Positions 8,790-16,867 of a DNA stretch of 64,000 bases are shown here, in pieces (position 1 is the stretch's first letter; the number at the start of each line of letters is the position of its first letter). The translations under genes and the position numbers were made by a program. The stretch is taken from NCBI GenBank assembly GCA_036961295.1, contig JBALVX010000001.1, positions 496,001-560,000 of the forward strand. The letters are read 5' to 3'. Under the pieces are notes generated by a model that worked only from the letters and a program-made list of their open reading frames with translations, ran no database searches and was not told where the DNA came from. This stretch comes from JAGPUQ01 sp036961295. Its GTDB lineage: Bacteria > Pseudomonadota > Gammaproteobacteria > Pseudomonadales > Porticoccaceae.

Positions 8790-9146
8790 TTAATTCCCCG
8801 TGTAGTTGGCCGCTATATAGTGTCCGTCAGGTGTATAAAATAAATACAAGGTTTTCCTGGACGCATCATCGACCTTGTCATTTTTGAATGTAATCACCCA
8901 CTCTGGTTCTTCTGCATAGACTTTCTGGTCTGCGCTTACTGCCTTTAATCCTGACCAGGTAGCATCTATAGTTCCAGCATTAGCCAGGTTGTTCATTGTC
9001 TGGGTTGCCCTGTTTATCGCTTCTTGACGTGTGATGGGTGCTAGATTATGTCCACCATCAGCATTATGGCCGTGCCCCGACCCTGCAATGAGGGGCGCAC
9101 CAAAAAAGAATGAAGAGACCAGGAGTACATAAATTAAACGTTTCAT
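8790..9146 (-). CDS. Small secreted protein with His-rich start (DUF6488-like)
   Basis: 118 residues with a signal peptide (MKRLIYVLLVSSFFFGAPLIAG) and a mature N-terminus GSGHGHNADGGHN rich in His. The rest ends in YLFYTPDGHYIAANYTGN, a pattern I recall from the DUF6488 family of small periplasmic proteins that often sit beside HupE/UreJ permeases. GGAG lies five bases before ATG 9146. It is probably co-transcribed with the HupE-type gene about 100 bases upstream. A role in periplasmic metal handling is inferred from the His residues and neighbours only. Confidence 0.7.
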   Translation of the reverse strand: MKRLIYVLLVSSFFFGAPLIAGSGHGHNADGGHNLAPITRQEAINRATQTMNNLANAGTIDATWSGLKAVSADQKVYAEEPEWVITFKNDKVDDASRKTLYLFYTPDGHYIAANYTGN

Positions 9147-9248
9147 AAATTCTCCAAATAATATTTAGTTAATGGTGTAGTGGTGTTGCGGCGCATTATG
9201 CTCAATTACAGGCAGGTACAAATATAATTTACGCATTAGTTAGCTCCT

Positions 9249-10049
9249 TTAATCAATGGTATCGTGACTCGTATTGTTAATAATTTGAATGGCACGTTCT
9301 TCATCAATTTTTATGTGCTCATGGATATGGTTGTCGGCACTAAACCCGAATTCATCTGGATTAGTGACATGAGCATAACCATGCATTTGCATCATAAATA
9401 GATATAGCCCAGCAAAGATTAAGCCATAATTAGATATTTTGCTAAAGGGCTTAAATGAGTCAGCCTTACGCCACCCGGCCAGTAATATCAGCATGATAGC
9501 CAGTGCTAATATTTGCCCTGCTTCGATTCCTATATTAAACGAAATTATATTCATCAGTAGTTCATCTTCGCTCAGGGGGAGTTGTTGTAATCGAGTAGAT
9601 AAACCAAGGCCGTGAATCAGTCCCAGACTTGCAATCATCATCAGCATGTTGGGAGCTTTAATATCTAAATATTTTTTAAATCCATCCAGATTAGTAAAGG
9701 CGATATAACAGACGCTCAAAGCGATAATCGCATCAATCAAAAAGTAATTGACTTGAATCCCATTAAAAGTAGCAAAGATAAGCGTAGCGCTGTGCCCCAA
9801 AGTAAATGCAGTAATGTATTTAACAATCTCTTTAAACTTAGTTAGAAAAAAGATAATGCCAAATACAAAGAGTAAGTGGTCATAGCCAGATAGCATATGG
9901 CTTGCGCCAATCCACAGGTAGCGCAAATTACCACCTTCTATAATGGATTGCCTTTCAGCTTCAGACATGCCATGTCCAAAGGCCTGGCTTGCCAGTAGTA
10001 TTGCGATGATGGCGAAAGGCCATCGCGCTTGTTTAATTACGGAAAACAT
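9249..10049 (-). CDS. HupE/UreJ-family membrane protein (putative metal permease)
   Basis: 266-residue inner-membrane protein with a leading signal-like helix followed by FGHGMSEAER, and about six further hydrophobic segments. The motif SHMLSGYDHLLFVFGIIFFL with the GxDHLLF core is the hallmark of the HupE/UreJ_2 family, some members of which move nickel or cobalt. Further His residues (IHGLGLS, MQMHGYAHVT, NHIHEHIK) lie in later segments and the C-terminal tail. GAGGTG lies seven bases before ATG 10049. It sits between two genes for exported His-bearing proteins, supporting a metal-linked job. The metal cannot be assigned. Confidence 0.8.
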   Translation of the reverse strand: MFSVIKQARWPFAIIAILLASQAFGHGMSEAERQSIIEGGNLRYLWIGASHMLSGYDHLLFVFGIIFFLTKFKEIVKYITAFTLGHSATLIFATFNGIQVNYFLIDAIIALSVCYIAFTNLDGFKKYLDIKAPNMLMMIASLGLIHGLGLSTRLQQLPLSEDELLMNIISFNIGIEAGQILALAIMLILLAGWRKADSFKPFSKISNYGLIFAGLYLFMMQMHGYAHVTNPDEFGFSADNHIHEHIKIDEERAIQIINNTSHDTID

Positions 10050-10121
10050 AAAAACACCTCAACACGCGTTGATCAGGGCAAGATAAGCCCTTAAATTATT
10101 TTTTCTAAACAGGTGAAAAAC

Positions 10122-10619
10122 TTAAGAAAGCTGAGGTGGGCCGCGAAGGTAAACCGTTGAACGATCGAGATAATTTAACCTGGTATTCAGGATAACCGGA
10201 AGTTCAATGCTCCCTGGCAGTAGTAGTGTTTTTTGCCGAAAAACAGCAGCGATAACCAACGCAGATGGTTTTTCTTTGTATTTCCCCTTAGCGTTGGTGC
10301 ATTGATGATCAAGCTCGACAACGTCATTGTGATGGCTTGAATCGATTACGTCAGAATGGTGGCTAGCTAATTGATGAGCATGGGTCTCAGTACTATGCTG
10401 ATGGTGTCCACCATCGTGATCATGATGTTCAGCCAAATGAATATGCGTAGTCGTCCACTGCATGCTTAGAAATGCAGTGACCAGCACTAATAGAAGTGAG
10501 TGTTTTAATCGTATGCTAGTCACATTCAGGCGGCGTATAGTCATCGTCCAGGAGGGGTATAGTATCTTCCGCGAATCATATCGAAGCCCGTTAGTATATT
10601 CCAGCCAAAATACCATCAA
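10122..10619 (-). CDS. Exported His-rich protein, function unknown
   Basis: 165 residues from the first ATG; an internal ATG at 10544 (MTIRRLNVTSIRLKHSLLLV) gives a better signal peptide and may be the true start (140 residues). Neither start has a strong ribosome site. After the hydrophobic segment comes a dense His region (HIHLAEHHDHDGGHH, then HSTETHAHQLASHH and SSHHNDVVELDHQC), then a non-repetitive tail ending YLRGPPQLS. The tail resembles small periplasmic proteins of heavy-metal loci, but I do not recognise a named family. It is probably the first gene of the operon with the HupE-type permease. Zinc, nickel, cobalt or copper binding is plausible. Confidence 0.6.
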   Translation of the reverse strand: MMVFWLEYTNGLRYDSRKILYPSWTMTIRRLNVTSIRLKHSLLLVLVTAFLSMQWTTTHIHLAEHHDHDGGHHQHSTETHAHQLASHHSDVIDSSHHNDVVELDHQCTNAKGKYKEKPSALVIAAVFRQKTLLLPGSIELPVILNTRLNYLDRSTVYLRGPPQLS

Positions 10620-10832
10620 GCACTCGATACTTGGAGATTCCCTTTTATTTTAAGATTTACTCAAGTGGAAAGACTAGTAAAGTCAGTTGAGCGGCAGGCT
10701 AAATGATGGGCCTGACCCTGCTTCTCATCAAGGCATCAAACCCCATTGATGGGCGAACTATTTGGCCAGCTTTCAAATAATCAATCGAATCTGACTCTAT
10801 TAATCATCCCGAACGCCTCACTATCTGTAGTG

Positions 10833-11264
10833 TTAGGACGTCGGGTATCCACGGCCGGCATAGTCAAAGCCGCCGATCCGATGTTCCTTTACGCCTTCGT
10901 GGGTTGGGCAGGCGTAATAAGCGCGGATTTCGAGAATTTTTCCGTCGGGCGCGAAGCGATACCATTCGTCACCACGCAACAGGAGCTCCACCTTTGGTTT
11001 GAAATGACTCCATTCAATCACAGCCTGATTGTTTTCCGTATCGCCGACGAAATTATCGATCGTCCAGTGCGACCCCAGTTCCGCAACACAGCGCACCCAG
11101 CAATCCGCGATCGCTTCTGCGCCTCGTAGGGCACCAAAGGGAGCGCCTTCCGGGAAATAATGCACACCGTCCGGGACAAAAAATGACATGATTTCAGCTT
11201 TGTCAGCCCTGTTGCAGGCGTCGAAATAAGCTGAAATAGTTCGTTCCATATCTTCTCTGCGCAT
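10833..11264 (-). CDS. SnoaL-like / nuclear transport factor 2 family protein
   Basis: 143-residue single-domain NTF2-fold protein. The N-terminal pattern ERTISAYFDACNRADKAEIM, FVPDGVHYFPEGAPFGALRG and the later WTIDNFVGDTENNQAVIEW are typical of SnoaL-like isomerase/cyclase proteins, which bind small hydrophobic or aromatic compounds. The start at 11264 is preceded by GGAGCGAG at a fitting distance. It is flanked on both sides by short CTGACCCC-type sequences. Enzymatic activity is unknown and it may be unrelated to its neighbours. Confidence 0.72.
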   Translation of the reverse strand: MRREDMERTISAYFDACNRADKAEIMSFFVPDGVHYFPEGAPFGALRGAEAIADCWVRCVAELGSHWTIDNFVGDTENNQAVIEWSHFKPKVELLLRGDEWYRFAPDGKILEIRAYYACPTHEGVKEHRIGGFDYAGRGYPTS

Positions 11265-11467
11265 ACTCGCTCCCCGTCAATTGACATTGAAATCCCACAG
11301 TTCCCGCAGTTGATGTCTTCAGCGGCCCCATCGTCGTGAATTGTAGAATACCACCACTGTCCAGTATCTAATACTTGACTGCTTTGTAGGGAATTCTTTG
11401 ATCCCAAGTCAGCGGTCTGTCTTTGCCTAAATCAAGGAGACTGACCCCTGGACCTCATGTTATTGCC

Positions 11468-12220
11468 TTAAAACGCCCACTCCAGGCCAAGACCGCCATG
11501 GAAAAAATCCGCTAGCTGCTCATCCCCGGCCAGGCGGGAGTTGCGATTTAGTGCCCAGCTATAAGTGGCGTGCCCGGCAATGGTTAGCGCTTCGCTCAGT
11601 GAGTATTCTGAGCCCAGGCGCAGGCCAAGGTGGTTAGCGCCGCTGTGCCCATCAGAGACATAGCCGTCATTAACGCCGAACATTCCAGCGCCGGTAAAGG
11701 TGAGACCTTCAGATACCTCGACTGCGCGGCTCAAGCTCAATTCCCAAAACGCACCGTCGGCATCAAAAGAATAATAAGCGTCCAGGGCGACATCAAGTTG
11801 CAGAGGCAAACCTGACCACACACCGCCGACACCGACCTCGTTATCGTCAGATTCAGGAAACTTTAAATAGGCGTAACTCGCATAGAACTCGAAATCGCCA
11901 AGCTGCTCGGTCAAGCCCAACGTTATCCGTGATTCCTCATAATCCTGATCTGGAGACCAGCCATACCAGAGACCGCCGGTAAATCGACCCCGGCCCAGAT
12001 CCAGGCTAGTCGCCGAGATAGCATCACCGTCAAGGCTGTCTCGGCCTTCCAGTGAATATCGGCTCTCTATCCCAGTCTGGAAGTGTACGTCCATAGCGTC
12101 ATGTGCGTGAGCGTGCCCAAACCGGGTTTGCGCTTCTGGTTCGTGAGCCGTCGCACTGAGAGCCGTGCAAAAAAATACAGATAAAAAACAGCTAATCTTC
12201 TTATGGCTCGATAAGGCCAT
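11468..12220 (-). CDS. Outer-membrane beta-barrel (porin-like) protein with His-rich N-terminus
   Basis: About 250 residues. From the ATG at 12220 there is a signal peptide (MALSSHKKISCFLSVFFCTALSATA) and a mature start HEPEAQTRFGHAHAHDAMDVHF. Alternating hydrophobic strands follow (for example GRFTGGLWYGWSPD, FEFYASYAYLKF), and the C-terminus is aromatic (LGLEWAF), as required for outer-membrane barrel insertion. This fits a small porin of the TorF-like kind. A TTG at 12253 would add eleven residues but has no ribosome site. The His-rich mature N-terminus parallels the proteins encoded at 8790-10619 and suggests a role in the same metal-related process, by inference. Confidence 0.68.
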   Translation of the reverse strand: MALSSHKKISCFLSVFFCTALSATAHEPEAQTRFGHAHAHDAMDVHFQTGIESRYSLEGRDSLDGDAISATSLDLGRGRFTGGLWYGWSPDQDYEESRITLGLTEQLGDFEFYASYAYLKFPESDDNEVGVGGVWSGLPLQLDVALDAYYSFDADGAFWELSLSRAVEVSEGLTFTGAGMFGVNDGYVSDGHSGANHLGLRLGSEYSLSEALTIAGHATYSWALNRNSRLAGDEQLADFFHGGLGLEWAF

Positions 12221-12373
12221 AAGGTAGCTTTTTAGCGAAATAAATCTGTTCAATGTGTTAATTCAGCCTTTGAATAAAGCGGGCGACTATAGCAGAAAAC
12301 ACCGTATTTTTTGATCGTGCTTTTCTTGGGAAGGCTGCCTTTTTAAACCTGATCCCTTGATGCTTTCTGGAGC

Positions 12374-13147
12374 TTAGAGATAACCGTAGGCCGTCCAGCC
12401 ACCATCGATATTCAGGGTCTCGCCGGTCATAAAGCCAGCTTCCGGGCCGGCCACAAAAATAACTGCTGAAGCGATGTCTTCAATCGAACCCATACGTCGC
12501 TGGGGCGTGCGTTGTTCAATCGCCTCGGCGGCAAGTTTGCCATCGGCTATCAGTTGCTCAATCATTTCGGTGCGAATATAACCGGGAGCAATACAGTTGA
12601 CCCGTACTTTGTACTTGGCGCATTCCACTGCCATCACGCGGGTCATGTGCTCTACGGCCGCCTTGGAGGTGCAGTACGCCAGGGTTTGGGGGATGGCGTT
12701 CTGGCCGACAATAGAGCCAATATTAATAACACAACCACCATTACCTGCTTCTTTCATTTGTCGAATCGCAGCCTGAGAACATAGAAACACCGATTTGGCA
12801 TTGATATCCATATGGGAGTTCCAGTTTTCCTCGGTCATTTTAAGCAATGGCTGCGGATTGGATATGCCCGCGTTGTTGACCAGTATGTCGACCGGGCCAA
12901 GTTGGCGTTCAACCTCGGCAAATGTTGCCGTCACGGCACTACCATTCTCAACCTTACAACCGAAAGCCACGGCCTTACCGCCGTCAGCCTGAATCGTTGC
13001 GACAACCTCATTGGCGTTTTCCGCCTGGGTCGCGATGCAGGCCACATGGGCTCCGGCATTGGCGAGTGCAAGAGCGATGCCTTTGCCAATGCCGCGGCTG
13101 GCACCGGTAACAAAGGCTATTTTTCCGTTTAGGGTCTTAGCTGTCAT
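12374..13147 (-). CDS. SDR-family NAD(P)-dependent oxidoreductase
   Basis: 257-residue classical short-chain dehydrogenase/reductase with TGASRGIG (nucleotide binding), NNAG, a catalytic Ser in INIGSIVG and the YxxxK motif YCTSK. The C-terminal FMTGETLNIDGGWTAYGY is usual for the family. It most resembles FabG-like oxidoreductases, but the substrate is unknown. GGAAACAAG lies upstream of ATG 13147. It is not obviously in an operon: gaps of more than 110 bases flank it and both contain CTGACCCC/CTGATCCC-type motifs. Confidence 0.88.
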   Translation of the reverse strand: MTAKTLNGKIAFVTGASRGIGKGIALALANAGAHVACIATQAENANEVVATIQADGGKAVAFGCKVENGSAVTATFAEVERQLGPVDILVNNAGISNPQPLLKMTEENWNSHMDINAKSVFLCSQAAIRQMKEAGNGGCVINIGSIVGQNAIPQTLAYCTSKAAVEHMTRVMAVECAKYKVRVNCIAPGYIRTEMIEQLIADGKLAAEAIEQRTPQRRMGSIEDIASAVIFVAGPEAGFMTGETLNIDGGWTAYGYL

Positions 13148-13273
13148 TACTTGTTTCCTGTGTTAAAAGTCGGCAGGAAGAATGGGTTGTGCAGAAATCA
13201 AGCTGGCTGACCCCTTGATTTGCCTTGATTTGTTTCGCGAGTTAGAGTTGTAGTGGCATAGTGAATTTGGCCA

Positions 13274-15283
13274 CTACACCATTTCTGAAACTTCGTGTGC
13301 TAAATCGGTCGTTTGATCATCTTTGGTCAAGCCTAGGTCGGTTGTCTTTTTTAGATACAAGTGCGTTCTATATTGCTTGATGAGCCTGTTACGGATTTCC
13401 TTGATTGATAGGCCGGTGTACAACGCAAAGATTGAAGCGATTGCAGCGCCAATTGCAGTAGAAATCCAAATAAATTTTTGTAATCCGATTGCGCCGTCAA
13501 AAACCCATCCTGCGGTATTGCCAAGAATAATTACGACTAACAAAAGTATGGTAGCCAAATTAATAGTCCGCGTTGCTACTGTGTTTGCTTGTTTTAGCAA
13601 TCCTGCTCTTACGGACGTGGTATTCGCCTGCTCGGCATCGAGCAATTGCCTTGTATTTAGGTGTTGCTCTTCTTCTGCTTTGAATTTGGCCAGCTCTTTT
13701 TCTCTTATTGCGTCTGACACCCTCTGGAGTGTTTTTGAAATGGCCTCTTCTGTAAGCCCTTCTTCTTCGCCGAGAGTTGCTTTATATAGGAGCTGTTGTG
13801 CAAAGTTGCTGCTTCTTAGTAATTGGTGATTCTCAGGGCTAATTTTTCCTTCAGCTTCAAGCCGTTCTGCCTGTTCGAGTACTTTGCCCAGAAATTCGTC
13901 GGACGGTCGTAATGTCGCATATGCGAAAGCCATTATTTCTCTTTGTGGGAGGAGGGGAGAGGCTTGAGGGGCTTTGAGCCAAGAAATATTTGCGACACTG
14001 AAGTCTGTTAGTAAGGTTGATATTTCGCCCGCCTTTTCGATTAACTGGCCGTATTCGTATGCGGCATCTGCTAGCGCTGAATTGTTCGTAATCATCAGCG
14101 CCCTACAATTATCGATTCTGTTGGGGCGATTTCCCTTGCGAAGCGCGAAGATGGAACGAACTGAGTTTATGTCGTACGATTTAGCGTTTGGATTGTGGTG
14201 GTACGTTAGTAAACTTGTAATTATAGAGTCGAGCTTGGTTTCGTCTATCTGATATTTTTCGTTGTACGCTGGAGTAGGTAGGTACCGCAACCCCAAAACT
14301 TCGAGAGATTCTCGCGCAGTCTCTAACTGCATCAATAAGTCGGCACGATTCTGGCCTGATTTTCGAGCTTCAAAAACGATAGCCCCTCGGCCTATGTGCG
14401 AGTCAATATATTCTGCTGACCCTGAAATTACTTTTTCTAACTCTTCAAAAGTATGAGAAAAGTAACAGACTTCACCTCCCAGGTTCTGTATCGCAGATAC
14501 GAGTTCTAAAAGTGACTGATGTTTTGCTTCACCCTCTAGCCCTAGTGCTTGCACTAAAAGCGGTGTATCTAGATAGAAGCTTACGCCAGCATAGCTTTTT
14601 TTGGATAAGTCGAGGTCTGGGCACGTAAGGGCGTTCGCAAGCATATGACCCTGTACGAGGATCATGAAGTCTTCAAAGCCTCTATTGTTGTACCCTTCTA
14701 GATCGCTTACGAAATTACAAACTAAAACTAGCTTTCTGTCAGTATGCTCCAAGTGGTTCGGGAGGGCAGTGCCTCGCAGGAATGCTTTTAGGCATGACAA
14801 TGAGAACTTTGATAAAAAGACAGTAATAGCGTCGAAAGCTTCCTCATCATTAAGTTCCTCAGAATAAAATTCGCTCGCAAACTTAATAAATGACTTGGAA
14901 ACTGAGTTTATAGTGCGTTGCGCTTGTGCCTTTTCCTTTTCAATGGTTTGTGAGGGTGGTATTCCATCGGTTATTCGAAATACTCCATCTCGCTTGACCA
15001 GATATTTTTCATCCCTCGCAATGCGCTTGAGCAAAATGTGTGTTGTTCTGGCCGGGATTATGAGGCCGAATACATCTCTGACGACGTTTGAAATTAGCTC
15101 GTCAGATATTGGTGTCTCTTCGGACTGTAGCGACAATGCTTGAATAACAAAAGGTCTAAGGTACTCTAGGTAGTCACCGCCTTCGTTGATTTTTGCTTTG
15201 AGCATAGCAAGGCTGGATAGCGTTATTTCGCGATTCATTTGAACCGTATCATTGCTTTGCTCTGGGGGCTTCTTAATAGGCAT
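13274..15283 (-). CDS. Unrecognised large protein: PIN-like core plus C-terminal two-helix membrane anchor
   Basis: 669 residues, no family recognised. Residues 20-115 look like a small helical, possibly winged-helix, domain. Residues about 230-410 carry acidic positions arranged as in PIN-like nucleases: Asp239 (FYLDTPLL), Glu280/281 (SHTFEELEKV), Asp371 (YDINSVRSIFALRKG) and a final TNN at 399-401 (ALMITNNSALADAA). A charged, probably coiled segment (about 465-570) leads to two hydrophobic helices (about 574-592 and 604-622) and a basic tail. The gene stands alone, is visibly richer in A+T than nrdBA next to it, and lies beside motif repeats, consistent with acquisition. A membrane-anchored RNase used in defence or stress is a hypothesis only. 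An in-frame ATG at codon 16 is an alternative start. Confidence 0.6.
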   Translation of the reverse strand: MPIKKPPEQSNDTVQMNREITLSSLAMLKAKINEGGDYLEYLRPFVIQALSLQSEETPISDELISNVVRDVFGLIIPARTTHILLKRIARDEKYLVKRDGVFRITDGIPPSQTIEKEKAQAQRTINSVSKSFIKFASEFYSEELNDEEAFDAITVFLSKFSLSCLKAFLRGTALPNHLEHTDRKLVLVCNFVSDLEGYNNRGFEDFMILVQGHMLANALTCPDLDLSKKSYAGVSFYLDTPLLVQALGLEGEAKHQSLLELVSAIQNLGGEVCYFSHTFEELEKVISGSAEYIDSHIGRGAIVFEARKSGQNRADLLMQLETARESLEVLGLRYLPTPAYNEKYQIDETKLDSIITSLLTYHHNPNAKSYDINSVRSIFALRKGNRPNRIDNCRALMITNNSALADAAYEYGQLIEKAGEISTLLTDFSVANISWLKAPQASPLLPQREIMAFAYATLRPSDEFLGKVLEQAERLEAEGKISPENHQLLRSSNFAQQLLYKATLGEEEGLTEEAISKTLQRVSDAIREKELAKFKAEEEQHLNTRQLLDAEQANTTSVRAGLLKQANTVATRTINLATILLLVVIILGNTAGWVFDGAIGLQKFIWISTAIGAAIASIFALYTGLSIKEIRNRLIKQYRTHLYLKKTTDLGLTKDDQTTDLAHEVSEMV

Positions 15284-15481
15284 ATCTAATTTTGGTGGCT
15301 CGTGGGAGATATGGTGCTTTAGCTATAGGCAGTATATGAGCAGATTTTTTGTCACTGTCCTTGGCCTTTAACTTTGAAATATTTTTTCCAATAAAAATTT
15401 TTGATTGCTTGCTGGTCTAGAGCAGCCCCCCCCATATAGGAGGGCGATATTTTCTCAAGCGTTAATTGGGGGCAACAAACC

Positions 15482-16786
15482 TTAATCCCAGGTCAAAGCC
15501 CCGCCAGTTTGATACTCAATCACTCGAGTCTCAAAAAAGTTCTTCTCTTTTCTTAAATCCATCATTTCCGACATCCACGGGAAGGGGTTTTGCGCGCCGG
15601 GATACTGCTCGGCCAAACCCAGTTGGTTGAGGCGGCGGTTGGCGATAAAGTGCAGGTATTCCTCCATCATGGCGGAGTTCATGCCGAGTACGCCGCGGGG
15701 CATGGTGTCGCGGGCGTAGGCGATTTCGAGTTCGGTGCCTTCGATAATCATCAGGATGGCTTCGCGCTGGAAATCTTCGGTCCACAGGTGGGGGTTTTCC
15801 AGTTTGATCTGGTTAATCACATCGACGCCAAAATTCAGATGCATGGATTCGTCGCGCAGAATGTACTGAAACTGCTCGGCGACGCCGGTCATTTTATTGC
15901 GGCGACCCATGGACAGGATTTGGCTAAAGCCGCAGTAAAAGAAAATGCCCTCGGCCACGCAATAAAAGGCAATCAGGTTGCGCAGTAGTTCCTGCTCGCT
16001 CTCCATGGTTCCGGTGGTGAACGTTGGGTCGCCCAGAGCGTGAGTGTATTTTAGGTTCCAGGCGGCTTTTTGGGCGATGGAGGGGACTTCACGGTACATG
16101 TTGAAGACTTCGCCTTCGTCCATGCCGAGGGATTCGATGCAGTACTGGTAGGCGTGGGTATGGATGGCTTCTTCAAAGGCTTGACGCAAGATGTACTGGC
16201 GGGCTTCAGGGTTGGTGATGAGGCGGTAAACTGCCAGCACCAGGTTATTGGCGACCAGTGAATCAGCGGTGGCAAAGTAGCCCAGTGAACGCATCACGAT
16301 GCGACGTTCGTCTTCGCTCAGGCCCTCTGGGTCTTTCCAGGTGGCGATGTCGGCGGTCATGTTAACTTCTTGAGGCATCCAGTGGTTGGAGCAACCGTCG
16401 AGGTATTTCTGCCAGGCCCAATCGTATTTAAACGGCACTAGTTGGTTGAGGTCGGCGCGGCAGTTGATCATGGCTTTGTCGTCGACTTCGACGCGAGACG
16501 CACCCATTTCCAGTTCTTCCAGACCGGCGGAAACGTCCATCGCGGCGAGGTTGGCATGGGCTTGCTGATGCAGGTCGAGGGCAACGGCGTCGGTGGCTGC
16601 AGTGGCCGCTGCTGGCACAGGGGCAGGGGCCGGCGCTACAGCTGCCGGTGTGGCAACTGGTGCTGTCTTTGCCTCTGGCTCTGTCTCTGTCTCTATTGAA
16701 GGAGCAGGAGCAGGAGTGGGCGCGAGCGCCACTGCGGCAAATTTTTTAATGGGCTCTTCGCTATGAAATTCATCCCAATTTAACAT
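15482..16786 (-). CDS. nrdB: Ribonucleoside-diphosphate reductase subunit beta (class I)
   Basis: Small subunit of aerobic ribonucleotide reductase, which houses the di-metal centre that generates the radical. 434 residues, longer than E. coli NrdB (376) because of an Ala/Pro/Thr-rich N-terminal region of about 90 residues. Metal-ligand motifs are visible: EEAIHTHAYQYCIESLG and RDESMHLNFG, with a TADIATWKD segment upstream. The C-terminus VIEYQTGGALTWD carries the tail that docks on NrdA. GAGGAAATAG precedes ATG 16786. It lies 81 bases downstream of nrdA in the same operon. The protein resembles the Pseudomonas type of NrdB. Confidence 0.95.
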   Translation of the reverse strand: MLNWDEFHSEEPIKKFAAVALAPTPAPAPSIETETEPEAKTAPVATPAAVAPAPAPVPAAATAATDAVALDLHQQAHANLAAMDVSAGLEELEMGASRVEVDDKAMINCRADLNQLVPFKYDWAWQKYLDGCSNHWMPQEVNMTADIATWKDPEGLSEDERRIVMRSLGYFATADSLVANNLVLAVYRLITNPEARQYILRQAFEEAIHTHAYQYCIESLGMDEGEVFNMYREVPSIAQKAAWNLKYTHALGDPTFTTGTMESEQELLRNLIAFYCVAEGIFFYCGFSQILSMGRRNKMTGVAEQFQYILRDESMHLNFGVDVINQIKLENPHLWTEDFQREAILMIIEGTELEIAYARDTMPRGVLGMNSAMMEEYLHFIANRRLNQLGLAEQYPGAQNPFPWMSEMMDLRKEKNFFETRVIEYQTGGALTWD

Positions 16787-16867
16787 GCTATTTCCTCAAA
16801 ACGATCTGTTATGTCTAGTTATATGTGCGTGTTCGTGCGTGTTGGCATGTATTGTCAGTAAAGCCAG

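Noticed and set aside
10746..11129. 127-codon plus-strand open frame
   Set aside because: It is antisense to the NTF2-like gene, whose start, ribosome site and protein pattern are convincing.
8790..12220. Ni/Fe hydrogenase or urease locus, because of the HupE/UreJ permease
   Set aside because: No hydrogenase or urease subunit or accessory gene is present in the window; only the permease family name suggests it.
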